From Rhodeus uyekii (taxonomy: Eukaryota > Chordata > Actinopteri > Cypriniformes > Acheilognathidae), in contig JAWRVZ010000327.1 in assembly GCA_037043235.1 (NCBI GenBank), forward strand, positions 248,001 through 312,000: 64,000 nt of DNA, written 5' to 3'. The notes under the pieces are model-generated. The model did not search any database, had not been told where the DNA came from, and saw nothing but the letters and a program-made list of their open reading frames with translations. Shown piece after piece: positions 1-9,983 of the stretch. The position numbers were made by a program, and so were the translations under genes. How positions within the stretch are numbered: position 1 is the first letter of the stretch; each line of letters starts with the position of its first letter.

Positions 1-237
1 CAGTCAGACATTGCTCTTCAACCATGCTTCAACAATTAGTTATAAAAATAAACTCATGGAACAGGCCTAGACAAAAACGATGGTACCCCTAGAAAAGACT
101 GTAAACAATGTGACTAAAGAGACATGTTAATTCAAGGTGCGTCTACTAATTAGCATCACAGGTGTATACAATCTTGTAATCAGTCAGTGGGCCTATTTAT
201 AGGGCTTCAGGAAGTCGCTGTGTTATCTGGTGACATG

Positions 238-365
238 GTGTATACTACACTCAACATGGGCCAGGGTAAGTGAAGGAAAGAGTTGTCTCAGGAGATTAAA
301 TGAATGTTATAGAAAAGCATGATAAAACCGTCTCCAAGCAGCTTGAAGTTTCTGTGACTACAGTT
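238..365 (+). pseudogene. Tc1 transposase N-terminal HTH fragment
   Basis: Reading forward from about 259, the sequence resembles the first of the two N-terminal helix-turn-helix (paired-like) DNA-binding domains of Tc1-family transposases. The frame is broken by in-frame stops (a tga near 274 and taa codons near 299). The recognition-helix region with K-Q-L and V-T-T-V residues is still legible just before the LINE insertion. The second part of the DNA-binding domain is at 4,036-4,200. No DDE catalytic region follows. The right-arm copy is at about 57,096-57,225 on the minus strand. Confidence 0.75.
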
Positions 366-529
366 CAAGTCAAGTCAAAGTCAGCTTTATTGTCAATTCT
401 GCAATATATACAGCACATAGGGGAGCGCGGGGCACAAAGTAACGCGGGGTAAATAGTAACACAGACTTTTTAGATAGTTGCACGGTCTTAAATGTGACGT
501 GCTAACGGGCTTTTCACCACACTGTCTGC

Positions 530-2344
530 TAGTGATGGCGAGATGAAGCCCCATAAAGCGTTGAACCTTTTCAGCCAAGTCAGTGCTTCTCAATTATTTT
601 CTGTCGCGCCCCCCCTAGGAAGAAGTAAACATTTCACGCGCCCCCCCTCCCCCTCCCCCTCCCCCTCCCCCTATTTTAAAACTTTCGCTTTATTGTTTCC
701 ATGGCAACGCGTCATGCTTGTCACGTGAAACACCGCAGTCACAAAGAGCGCTGTTTGATAAATGTTTCACATTTATTTAGTGTTTTCTTTTTTATTCAAA
801 ATAGTCACCAACTTGTTGGCTCTGTTATCAACTACCTGATATTCAGATTCTCAGATATGTGGAAGTGAATGTTTGTCGCTTAAAAACCTTTATAATGATC
901 AAGTTCTCTAAGCGCGTCTTTTTTGGATCAGTGCCAGATAGCGCTTAAAAACTCGTGTGAATTTAGTGGTTGATCACGTGACACATGAACACCGGTGTGA
1001 TCGTACACATCAACGGGTGAAGGGTTTGTTATCTGAACTTCATATCTGCTGCTCTTGTTCAGTGCAAGAAAACCTACTCCCTGACAAAAAAAAAGCATGT
1101 TCCCCACGGTCACGCGCGCCCCCCCTGGCATCGGCGCGCCCCACTATTTGAGAACCACTGAGCCAAGTGGTTCACAAAAAGGGTTCATTTCTCGAAGCCT
1201 CATTTGCTCACAAAACCATCTAGTGGCCAAAGAGTAAAAAACAATCAGAGACATTACAGATGTGCCTGATGTGGTGTGTGATACACTGTGTATTTAAAAT
1301 GTGTTTGTTCTTGTGGTATATAATGATTGTGTTAACATAACTTTGTAATAAATGTATTGGCTTGAAATTTATGGGACTATCAACTATATCCAACTATTTT
1401 TGGATTGTCTGTTTTTTTTTAAATAATTTGTCTGAAACCATGTGTGCTGCCGTTTTTTAACCAGGTCTCCCTGGAAGAAGAGATTATGATATCTCAATGG
1501 GATTTTCCCGGATAAATAAAAGATAAATAAATAAATCAAATGTATGTAAATCAATTGTTTGTATTGTTTATAATTATAATAAGTGTCTAGGTTTAACTGG
1601 GCAGAGGGCAGTGAATGTGCTTGTGTATCTTGGACTGTGATTCTTGGAAACAAGAAAAATAATGAAGAGGATATACTTTAGGAGTTTTTATCCAAAAAAT
1701 ATAATTTTTCAACTGTTTTAGGGCTAAGGCGATTTCTTTTCTTTTTTTGACAACTTCTCCTGCCTTTAAAAACACCATTTCACAAGGCACCGATGATGCT
1801 GGACAACATAAGAACGTTTGCACTAGACCAACTTTCTAAGCTTTCCCTAATACAGTCTAGTCTTATAATAATAATAATAGCAATATTATATATAATAATA
1901 ACACTACTACTAATATAGGCTATACATATTATATATGTGTATGTGTGTGTGTGTATAATTACATATTATACTTTATTGTAACGTTCGTTTTAATGTAAAA
2001 AAAAATAAGATAGCATTTCTAGTCAAAAAATAAAACCCGCCAGTTGCATCAAAAACCAGCCCAAATTTTTATTAACCAGCCCAATATATTTCCCCGGTCG
2101 GACGTGACCAAAAGGAGCCCAATCTGGCAACACAGCACAAGAGGCGTGAGGTTTTCAACCACCTTTATGCGGAAGCGATACTCAGAATGAAGCAATGACG
2201 TCATCAACAGAAAATGAGGCCTCGTTTGTCATCGTCACGTGATTTTCGCGGAAACGATACACGCTTCGAATCGGGGCTTCATCTGGAACGCCCCTTTTTG
2301 CTCGACACCAGCTCCGGAGCCTCGCTTCATATGTCCCATCACTA
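530..2344. mobile_element. hAT-A: non-autonomous hAT element
   Basis: The termini TAGTGATGG...ATGAAGC (from 530) and GCTTCAT...CCATCACTA (to 2,344) are inverted. They are flanked by a perfect 8-bp target duplication CTGTCTGC (522-529 and 2,345-2,352), the hAT hallmark. The interior holds hAT-B, a LINE-like tail (about 1,460-1,545, ending in ATAAATA repeats), a TA-rich stretch (1,860-1,960) and a segment at 2,030-2,145 shared with the MITE at 58,036-58,244. No transposase frame is seen. The right-arm copy is 55,123-56,931. Confidence 0.88.
581..1160. mobile_element. hAT-B: short non-autonomous hAT
   Basis: The ends CAGTGCTTCTCAA (581) and TTTGAGAACCACTG (to 1,160) are inverted. The perfect 8-bp target duplication AGCCAAGT is at 573-580 and 1,161-1,168. 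C-rich GCGCGCCCCCC blocks lie just inside both ends. The interior has no transposase. It is nested in hAT-A. The right-arm copy, 56,316-56,880, is 15 bp shorter because its C/G-rich tracts are shorter. Confidence 0.9.
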
Positions 2345-3144
2345 CTGTCTGCACACGTCTTCTGACCATTTTTTGAGAAATTTCAGCGAAATTTGGATGA
2401 GAACCACAGGAAAAACTCTTTTGAAAGCATGAAAATATTTTTTGTTATAGTAGTTGTTTTCGATTTTCAAAGAATGTGTGAAAGTATGTAGTCCAATCTT
2501 ATTTTGTTATGATTACCATCTTCTTGGCTAAAAGACGGTACCATTTTGAAAGATGTGAAAAACACACAGTGACTGCTAGCCGGTCCTGAAGTGAACACGA
2601 CACCGCGGGGTTAGTTGTAACGCGGTGTTACAACTAAGCCGCATTGAATAGGCTGCATCAGTAATCATATATTTTGCATTGTATTAACCTATTAAAACGT
2701 TTTTCATGTCATTACATTGTTCAAAGCATAACAATGTAATAATTAAAAGAAAATATATATTCCATTCATAAGTTATGCTTATAATCATTAAGACTAAACT
2801 TTTATTAAGAAATAAAAATACGCCAATGAACACCCATTGGATAACATGGTGTTACAACGAGCCCCGCACACGGGGTAAGTTGTCACATTTCACTCCTTGC
2901 GCTTTTGGTGATACTGCGCAGAAACTGTAGGTCCAACGAACATCAAACCAGTGCTCATTTGTAGGAGAGGCTTGTGTGTTGTTTGTATAAAAATATAGTT
3001 TGTATAACCCAAATACTTTGTTCATTATTTGGCTAAAACCAAAAAGTGTTATGTTTGTCCCCGCGCTCCCCTACATACAGAGAATTGAAATTCTGTAACT
3101 CTCAGACCCAAGGTGCAACCAGGTTACATTAACAGTAACAACAG

Positions 3145-3150
<6 letters not shown>

Positions 3151-3236
<86 letters not shown>
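3151..3236. repeat. (TA)n microsatellite
   Basis: An uninterrupted TA tract of 86 bp lies in the L2 3' UTR remnant. It is followed by a G homopolymer at about 3,317-3,330. The matching right-arm tract (54,225-54,264) is about half as long. Confidence 0.95.
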
Positions 3237-3241
<5 letters not shown>

Positions 3242-3338
3242 TAATAATAGATAAAAGAAAATAGATTAAGGAAATAAAGTCGCGATGGTAAAGACTAAGT
3301 GCAAACAATAGTAAGAGGGGGGGGGGGGGGATCAGAGA

Positions 3339-3954
3339 TCAGGTGCATGGGGCAAAAGGGGCAGAAACGGGAGGGAGTTCAATGCCCTGACAGCTTGGGG
3401 AATGAAGCTGTCCTTCAGTCTGCTGGTCCTTGCCTGGAGACTGCGTAGTCTCCTCCCTGATGGCAGCAGATTGAAGAGGCTGTGGGATGGGTGGGAGGGG
3501 TCTCACAATGATGAGGGCTATGCGGGAGAGGCGGGAGTTATAAATGTCCTGGAGGGATGGGAGAGAGACACCAACGATCTTCTCAGCTGCTCTCACTATT
3601 CGCTGAAGTGCTTTTTGGCAGGATGCGTTGCAGGCGCCATACCACACAGTGATGCAGCTGGTCAGAATGCTCTCGATGGTGCCTCTGTAGAAGGTGTGCA
3701 TGATGGGGGCTGGGACTCCGGCTCTTCTCAGCTTACGGAGAAAGTAGAGAAGCTACTTGTGAAGTAGAGAAGCTATGCTGTGCTTTCTTGGTCAGTGCTG
3801 TGGTGTTGGTGGTCCAGGAGAGGACTTCTGTGATATGCACACCCAGAAATTTGGTGCTCCTCACTCTTTCCACGGTTGTACCGTTGATGGTCAGAGGAGG
3901 GTGCTGGGTGTGCATTCTCCTGAAGTCAACAACAATCTCCTTCGTCTTCTCCAC
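3339..3954 (-). pseudogene. L2-type reverse transcriptase C-terminal fragment (left arm)
   Basis: The remnant covers the part downstream of the RT catalytic core. The recognisable block VDFRR...INGT..E.V.STKFLGVHI (upper part) is followed by FYRGTIESILTSCITVWYG and AEKIVGVSLPSLQDIYNSR, as in fish L2/Maui LINEs. In the left arm a duplicated stretch near 3,744-3,770 (gaagctacttgtgaagtaga) breaks the frame between the two blocks. The right-arm copy at 53,524-54,117 lacks that insertion and reads through. No YxDD motif is present in this fragment. It is non-functional. Confidence 0.85.
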
Positions 3955-4245
3955 GTTCAGAGAGACTGTTGTCGCCGCACCACCTGGCCAGGCGGCTCAC
4001 CTCGCTCCTGAAGTTTGTCTCATCGCCATACAGTTGCATGTATTCAGAAATTTAAGATCTATGGGACTGTAGTCAACCTCCCTGGATGTGGCCGCAGGAG
4101 GAATATGTATGACACATCAGAGACGGATAATCCAAATGGTAACAAAAGAGCTCAGAAAGACTTCTAAAGAGATCCAAGGTGAACTCCATGCTCAAGGAAC
4201 ATCAGTGTAACTTCACAAGATATCAGCCAAACTTCAGTGGACAGA

Positions 4246-4934
4246 ACTATATTAGATCTACACAATCATCCACAGTAATTAACAGTCAATTGTTTATATT
4301 ATATCTGTCTGACTCAAGTATGTTTCTTTGTTTTTGATTTGCAGATGATGGGGAAATGAAGTTTTTTTTTCACATTTCATTGTCTGTAAATATTGTTTAA
4401 ATATTCATGTTTATAATAAACTTTTTCTAAATACAATTGTTTAAATAAGTTCATGGCTTGTATATGTGTGTTTAAAGAATTTTCATGTCTCTCTTCCCTC
4501 TATCACAGACATCTACACATCATGTTATATCCGCAAAGCCACCAGCATTGTGGACAACCCCACACACCCCTCATACACAGTTTTTGTCTGTTTGCACTTT
4601 GTGCTCTTATTTATAGAGGTTTTTGTTCTATACTGCCTTGGTCCTGGAGAAATGTTTCGTTTCACTTCTTGTATATGGCTGAAATGACAATAAAATCCAC
4701 TTTGTTCATGATTACATTTTCTAAATTCAACTGTGTAATATGTTTAAATATGGTCATGGCTTATATATGTGTATGTATGTTTTTACAAAGAGATTGAGAT
4801 TATAGAGATTTTCAATAAATGTTACTTGTAATAACTTTCTATTCATTATAATGAATAGAATGCTATGATGTCTATAGAATGTTAGAATGTCTATTAATTA
4901 TAATGAATAGAATCATGTTAATAGAATGATTCTC
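4246..4934 (+). mobile_element. AT-rich stretch holding a second L2 3' fragment
   Basis: 4,487-4,706 is a plus-strand L2-type 3' end. It encodes ITDIYTSC, RKATSIV and DNPTHPSYT, followed by the 3' UTR ending ATGACAATAAAATCC, as in fish L2 elements. Similar roughly 65-bp flanks (about 4,412-4,475 and 4,700-4,785) suggest a local duplication. The remainder is AT-rich, with short dyads near 4,845-4,925, and contains no gene. The right-arm copy is about 52,541-53,229. Confidence 0.7.
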
Positions 4935-5156
4935 TTCCTGATTCTCTACAGTGCAGATGTGTATCTCTCTCCTCTCGCTTCCTCGCGCTTTTGTATTTTG
5001 TTGTCTTTCTTTTTCACTGACCCGCTGCTTGCTGGACTCCTGAGAATACTGAGATGGAAAGGGTTTTCTATATAATTGGATTATTGATGGCGGGGTTCCT
5101 ATTCTTTGGCTTTGGGACTGCCCTGACCAGAAGACTGGTAAGACAGCTGGAAATTA

Positions 5157-6563
5157 CAGTTTTTTCCAATTGCTTACACACAAAATCTTTTCATGTCACA
5201 CAATTTTTGAAACCTCTCACTCAAAGTGCAAAACTACATGCCAAATCTTCAAAACCATAAGCTATTTCTCAGCCTTTGACTCAGTTTTCAACACTTTTTT
5301 CAAAACACAACACACAATTCTCTACCTAAAACACAAAGATCTATCAGGAAGTGACTTGCTTTCCTTTTCCAAACACAACCAATCAAAACGCTACACTTAT
5401 TCCCCAGGTCTCACAGACACACTCCTCACATGTGCAAACACTAATTGCTTAACTGATCACTAACCATTCACTGCTTTACATTACAGTAGTATAGATAGGT
5501 CTATAAATACATCAAAGGTCAGATTACCTTTTTTGAACGATGAATGCTAACAATGAACAGAGAGAAAGAGGAGTAGGAGGAAGAGGCAGGAGACAACGAG
5601 GACAAATACCAAGAGGAGGATAAGGACTTTTGTGGATGCAATTCTCACAATGCTTGTCCCGATCCAGATCAGGCCCCTGCTAGATTTGTGGTTATATGGG
5701 ACAATGCTAGTTTTCACTGGGCTGTTCTGGTACAAAACTGGTTTGCCACCCATCCACAATTTATAGTTTTGTACCTACGCCCATATTCACCTTTTCTAAA
5801 TCCCATAGAATAATTCTTCTCAGCCTGGCGCTGGAAAGTGTATGATCGCCAACCCTTTGCCCGCATGCCGCTTCTCCAGGCAATGGAGGACGCATGTGCA
5901 GACATAGAGGTTGCCTCTGTTCAAGGTTGGATACGCCATACTTCCCTCGATGTTTGGAAAGAAAAAACGTATCTTGTGATGTGGACGAAGTATTGTGGCC
6001 AGAACAAGCTCAGAGAAGAGATGAAGTTTAGCATTGTGGACTGCACACACACACCCTCCCTCCCCCCTGCCCATTCCTGGACCGGGACCCGACACACACT
6101 TTACTGTATTCCACTGTAAAGAATATACTTTTGGTTTACACGTTTATAGTTTTGTTGTACGCTAATGTATACAACAGTAATGTTTGGTCTAATAAATATT
6201 TTCTGTTTCTACATTGCATTGGCGTTTCCGGTGCACTTGTTACCCAGATTACTGTACTTTCACTGTAGAACATTGTATTGAAATGTAGATATAAGCCTAT
6301 GAAAGAGCAAAGAGCTTTAGATTTAGAACAGCAGTGTTTACATGCTATATCCAAAAATGTATTATTATGAAAGAAGTGTTTGCCATTTGATGCAAATGCT
6401 TCATTCTGACATGTGTTTATGGGATTTTGAATGCAGTGTTGCATTTTTGAAGGAGATGTGAGGCATTTAGCATTTTGTGTGTGCAGTTTTGAGAATTGTG
6501 TGTAGAGCTTTGAAAAAAGGAGACTTAGTTTTGAAAACGTGTGTAAGCAATTGGAAAAAACTG
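5157..6563 (+). mobile_element. IS630/Tc1-mariner-type transposon, internally deleted
   Basis: Long inverted ends start CAGTTTTTTCCAATTGCTTA (from 5,157) and mirror exactly at 6,544-6,563. They are flanked by TA at 5,155-5,156 and 6,564-6,565, the canonical target of this superfamily. It lies inside copy 1 of the membrane-ORF repeat. The interior carries two separated transposase remnants (5,540-5,620 and about 5,668-5,990). The right-arm copy is 50,914-52,284. Confidence 0.88.
5668..6119 (+). pseudogene. DDE transposase C-terminal remnant
   Basis: Reading forward, the segment contains the second catalytic region (WDNASFHW near 5,700), the LRPYSPFLNPIE block with the third acidic residue (about 5,775-5,808), a stop immediately after that glutamate, and then the downstream block FFSAWRWKVYDRQPF...AMEDACADI. 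These are typical of IS630/Tc1-like DDE transposases found in fish. The basic N-terminus (start near 5,541, rich in R, G and Q) is joined to this by an internal deletion that removes the DNA-binding and first-Asp region. It cannot be active. The right-arm copy is about 51,358-51,810, minus strand. Confidence 0.8.
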
Positions 6564-7163
6564 TAAGAAATGCTTTAGGGTTGTGTGTGGCCGTTTGAAG
6601 GAATTAGATCAGAGAGTGATACAGATTGAGGAACTGAATCGTAACAACGCAGTCCGGACTGCTTATGTGGGCTCCATCGAGAGTCAGACCGGTGAACTTT
6701 TTTACGGACTGTAACCGGTCTGGCCATGAGGCTAGACGTGATGTCTAGGGAACTGTATGGACCGAACACGACCGGAGCTGATTGATTAATCATGATCTGG
6801 ACAAATTACCGAAGATGAACAAATGGAATAAAAATTAACCCGAAACTTCACCTGTCCCTATCTCTCGGGAACTCAGCATGAACAGCCTGGTCTCCTTATC
6901 TCCCTTCAGGGACAAGCCAAGGAACTGAACTGAACTCAACTCAAAACATCTCATGTTTTGGCTATATTCTCTCTCAACATCCATCTGCCTGTACTCTGCT
7001 TATCTGTCCTTATCTATCTCCCCCCCTCCCCCCCCCCAACTCCATTGAAAAAAATCCCAACACGAGTCTTACGTGTAATGTGTGATGTATATTATATTAT
7101 GTTTGTTTTGTTATGTAAGGCTTGCTAAACTTGCTAAATCTATCTATCTATCTATCTATCTAA

Positions 7164-8070
7164 TGTTTTTGAGCAATAAGTAATTTAGAGGATGTATTTT
7201 GTAGGATGATTATTTGTGTACAAGCATAACTAGATGTAGAGGTTGAGAGAACCAACAGCTGCAAGAACATACCTGGAATCAACCGCGAACGTTCCGGAAT
7301 GTTCTATTTCTGTAAAGAAAACTTTCCTGGTGAACATATCGGGAACATTCTAACGTTTGGTTCCCAGAACGTTCTGGAAACCAAAAATTGTTAGCTGGGG
7401 CTATAACCGAACTCCACTGTATTTTGCAACACTGCTATGAAGAGTTTTTTGAAGGGTGGTGCTTGGAGAAAAAAAAAAAAAGAGTAGGCTAAGCCATTCC
7501 ACAGCAGAGCAATTCATATTAACAAATAGGAGACCATTGTGGATTGATTTGTGTCATTAATTTTCATTTTTCGTTATTATTATATTTTAGTTATACAGTG
7601 AGGATGTAAAAAGCTCGCCACACTAACAACAATACATTTTAATTTTTTAAATGGCTTGTTTTCAAAGGTGTTTCAGATAGCATGCGCAATTGAGCACTAT
7701 AGGTGTCACCGTGGAGACGGGTGTCGGTATAGATTCAAAGCCTCGACACACGGCACATTTGCTTTGAATGTTTCAGTGTTTTATGAAGCCGCTCTGTCCA
7801 CCACTAGAAATAGGTTCACTTCAAATGAAAGCCTTTTCACATGTTTGTTCGTTGAGCAGTTGAACCCACCACAAAGGCTTATATTGAGCTTGAAGAACGT
7901 AATGTCTAATGCAGGCATTTGTACTGGGGCAACGTCCAATCGCACGTGTTTACGCATGCAACATTCAAGCACACAGTTGTGGAGTTGAGTTGAGGGATAG
8001 CCTACATCGAGATCATGTGAAACTTAAAGCTGTTTTTTTTTTATTTTGTAAAGGTAAACATGCTACAGGA
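7164..8070. other. Repeat-derived, no gene
   Basis: About 7,265-7,400 contains several GAACGTTC/GGAATGTTC-like motifs in both orientations. 7,401-7,424 ends in a terminus (ccgaactccactgta) resembling the reverse of the Tigger end at 10,666. 7,925-8,020 is an inverted copy of 10,016-10,090 (GAGTTGAGTTGAG, TGCATGCGTAAA). The frame at 7,656-7,988 shows no family I recognise and is probably chance. The right-arm equivalent is about 49,366-50,276. Confidence 0.5.
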
Positions 8071-8779
8071 AACTGCTAAATGAATAAATGTAAATATATA
8101 TATATAAAAGAAATATATATATATAGTATAGTATATAGTATATATATATATATACAGTATAGTGTATAGTATAGTATATATAGTAGATAGTAGATGGTAA
8201 AGAGAAATGTTTCAATGAAGGTAAAATAATATCAAATATTATGCTAGTATAAAGTTGATTTTAGACTATAAGATTGTGCTACAAGATACAATTGTATCTT
8301 GTCTGGGATGGATAAGCATGTTTTTAACAAACATGTTTTTAAATAAATATTTCAGGTGAATTGTCACATTCAATTGCTTTGTCTTTATTGAATTATGTCA
8401 TACTGGCACATTAAGAAAACTTTCTTGTGAACTTCAGAGAAGATACAGGTATATTCACAAATGGTGCATCAAGATGGTAGATAGTGTTTATAGTTTTAAT
8501 ATGATCCGTGGTCCAAGTTTTACCATAGATATCTTATATCTTACTGACCCTCCTGTGCCTTTACCATAGAAGTGGAGATTCATCCTATGTTCAACCTAGT
8601 GGTCCATATGCTTATGCTATAAAATTATACTCATGCAAAGGCAAGTAAACAGATAACAGATTGATTGCTGTTCATTTTTTCAACCACCTCTCCACTCACA
8701 GAGGTAGATGTATCTAAACTTCACATCACCCATTAATAATTACAGACATGGCTCTCTCCTACCATTCATATTCCTTCCA
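8071..8779 (+). repeat. Inverted paralogue of the LINE 3' flank, plus orphan LINE piece
   Basis: 8,071-8,670 repeats the 3' tail of the L2-clade LINE (CTGCTAAATGAATAAATG) and the roughly 450 bp that follow it at 13,770-14,300, in opposite orientation. 8,679-8,779 is a piece of the same LINE's body (compare 39,530-39,620). The latter is the left flank of the membrane-ORF element at 8,780. TA-rich tracts occupy 8,092-8,190. The right-arm copy is 48,496-49,365, with a much longer TA-type tract. Confidence 0.75.
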
Positions 8780-9015
8780 CTTCCTGACTCCAGACACTGC
8801 AGACGTGTTTTCCTAAGCTCCGCTCTGACCTGCTTTGCCCTTGCGCAGCATTCTGTCTGTTTTTCCTCTGACCCGCTGCTACTGGACTCCTGACAATATT
8901 GAAATGGAATTGATCAACTGGTCAATCAGCGCGATCGACAAGATTTTTTTCACAAAGAAAGGCAGCTCCGGGAGAGCCCACCTGCCCGGACGGGACGTTT
9001 GCTGCTGGGTATGAA

Positions 9016-9414
9016 ATGGACCCATGGAACAACTGGCAGGTCCTGTGCCTAGAGGCACTATCGATTGAAGATGCAGAAGATTTATATATGATTGGATTAC
9101 TGATAGCGGGATTCCTATTCTTTGGCTTCGGAATTTTCCTGACTTATCGGAAGATTGGGAAGACAGCTGCGAGCAAATTCACCGAGCCGCTGTCTGTGGA
9201 TATGAAGAATTGCCTCGAGGCCGTGTCTGACCGTGTGAAGGAATTAGATCTGCGAGTGGTTAAGATTGAGGAACTGACTCGTAACCTATGTGAACTGTAC
9301 CGCAACAACACAGTCGGGACAGCGAGACAGTTTGGTGATCTTTCACGTCTGATTTTATCTGGTCTGGCTATAAGGTTGGACACGGTGCTGAGGACCAGAA
9401 CTGAACTTGACTGA
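9016..9414 (+). CDS. Small membrane/coiled-coil protein of a repeat element
   Basis: The frame is 132 residues. Residues 1-24 are acidic and aromatic (MDPWNNW start). About 25-45 form a hydrophobic membrane segment (MIGLLIAGFLFFGFGIFLTY) followed by a basic K-I-G-K stretch. About 57-100 is heptad-like and charged (VKELDLRVVKIEEL), probably coiled coil. The C-terminus is hydrophilic. Upstream, a second frame starting at ATG 8,904 (MELINWSISAIDKIFF) would continue into this one after a single-base frameshift near 8,980, and in-frame codons before 9,016 (GTFAAGYE) look coding, so the ancestral protein was probably about 170 residues. I do not recognise a function. The right-arm copy differs by in-frame indels only. 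Confidence 0.5.
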   Translation: MDPWNNWQVLCLEALSIEDAEDLYMIGLLIAGFLFFGFGIFLTYRKIGKTAASKFTEPLSVDMKNCLEAVSDRVKELDLRVVKIEELTRNLCELYRNNTVGTARQFGDLSRLILSGLAIRLDTVLRTRTELD

Positions 9415-9885
9415 ACTGATTATGATCCGGACAAATTACCGAAGATCGAAAATGGATTATTAAAAAAAAAAGGAACTTTAAGACTTTTCTGCCTCTATTT
9501 CTCTGTTGGGAATCCAGCATGATGACGTCAGCCTGGTCGCCCTTATCTTCCTTCAGGGACAAAGCCACAGAGCTGTTCTCATAACACCTGATGCTGTGGC
9601 TAACTCTCTCCCTCTCAACCGTCTGAGTGTCCTGCCTATCTGTTCTTATCTATTCCGCCCCCAAAACTCCACTGGACAAAAAATTCCTACACGTGACCTC
9701 GTGGACTGTGTGTGTAAAATTGCATTATTATGTTTCCTATGTGTAATGTATGTAACGCTTGCTAATCTGCATTCTGTAATTTCTGGAAAAAGTATGGCGG
9801 CGCGTGCACACGCAGCGGCTAGGAGACTTGACTCCAAGTTTAATTTCGTTACACTGTACTTGTACATGTGAAATGACAATAAATT

Positions 9886-9889
9886 ATCC

Positions 9890-9973
<84 letters not shown>

Positions 9974-9983
9974 GTCTATCTAT
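9886..9983. repeat. (TATC)n microsatellite at element 3' end
   Basis: About 98 bp of TATC/ATCT tetranucleotide, with one TGTC variant at 9,972, sit directly after the CAATAAATTATC tail. The right-arm counterpart is at 47,334-47,431. Confidence 0.95.

Larger units (their letters stand above)
420..3071. mobile_element. DNA transposon with GGGGAGCGCGGGG ends, unclassified
   Basis: Thirteen-base perfect inverted termini, GGGGAGCGCGGGG at 420-432 and CCCCGCGCTCCCC at 3,059-3,071, interrupt the L2 3' UTR. They are flanked by a near-perfect 6-bp duplication (CACATA / TACATA). Removing the element restores L2 tail continuity. Sub-terminal sequence is rich in CGCGGGGTTA/GTAAC-type motifs (near 440, 2,606-2,640 and 2,870). 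No transposase is visible. It contains hAT-A, so its own sequence is only about 0.8 kb. I cannot assign a superfamily. The right-arm copy is 54,343-57,041. Confidence 0.75.
366..4028 (-). mobile_element. L2/Maui-type LINE, 5'-truncated, interrupted
   Basis: This is a minus-strand LINE inserted into the Tc1 element. Its 3' end is at 366 with the fish L2-type tail (aataaagctgac followed by TTGAC repeats, read in reverse). Its 3' UTR resumes at 3,072 after the GGGG-ended transposon. The coding remnant of the reverse transcriptase C-terminus is at 3,339-4,011. Flanking 7-bp TACAGTT duplications mark the target site. 5' truncation at 4,028 is typical of target-primed reverse transcription. The right-arm copy is 53,450-57,095. 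Confidence 0.85.
1..4245 (+). mobile_element. Tc1-like transposon, 5' part, split by a LINE
   Basis: The 5' untranslated region (31-237) and the start of a Tc1 transposase frame match the fish Tc1 pattern: an atgg start near 259, then a helix-turn-helix segment ending in VSKQLEVSVTTVQ at about 320-367. The frame resumes at 4,036-4,245 with the continuation (FKIYGTVVNLPG, then GRRRN). An L2 LINE at 366-4,028, flanked by a 7-bp duplication (TACAGTT, 359-365 and 4,029-4,035), separates the halves. The 5' terminal repeat lies outside this window but is visible in the right-arm copy at 57,490-57,509. The catalytic half is missing, so it is dead. Confidence 0.85.
4935..7163 (+). mobile_element. LINE-tailed repeat with membrane ORF, copy 1 (interrupted)
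   Basis: The 5' leader (gacccgctgct, then ggactcctga just before the ORF) matches copy 2 near 8,871-8,895. The ORF starting ATG 5,054 reads MERVF then a membrane segment (IGLLMAGFLFFGFG). It is cut at 5,156 by an IS630/Tc1-like element. Coding-like sequence resumes at 6,595 (RVIQIEELNRN). The 3' region (6,840-7,137) parallels copy 2 and ends directly in a TCTA repeat at 7,138-7,163. Relative to copy 2 the ORF lacks its first part. The right-arm copy, about 50,277-52,540, keeps 30 bp deleted here near 5,150. Confidence 0.6.
8780..9983 (+). mobile_element. LINE-tailed repeat with membrane ORF, copy 2
   Basis: Boundaries are visible because the unit interrupts LINE sequence: 8,679-8,779 and 9,978-10,015 join to reproduce an uninterrupted stretch seen at 39,600-39,650. 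The unit has a leader, a small ORF (9,016-9,414), an A-rich run at 9,461, a 3' part ending TTTCGTTACACTG...GACAATAAA (about 9,845-9,882), which is an L2-like LINE tail, and a TATC repeat. That architecture suggests a retroelement mobilised by L2-type machinery. It encodes no reverse transcriptase. The right-arm copy is 47,334-48,490. Confidence 0.65.

Noticed and set aside
3402..4072. Plus-strand frames opposite the L2 fragment (and 53,406-54,054 minus)
   Set aside because: Antisense shadows of the reverse transcriptase remnant.
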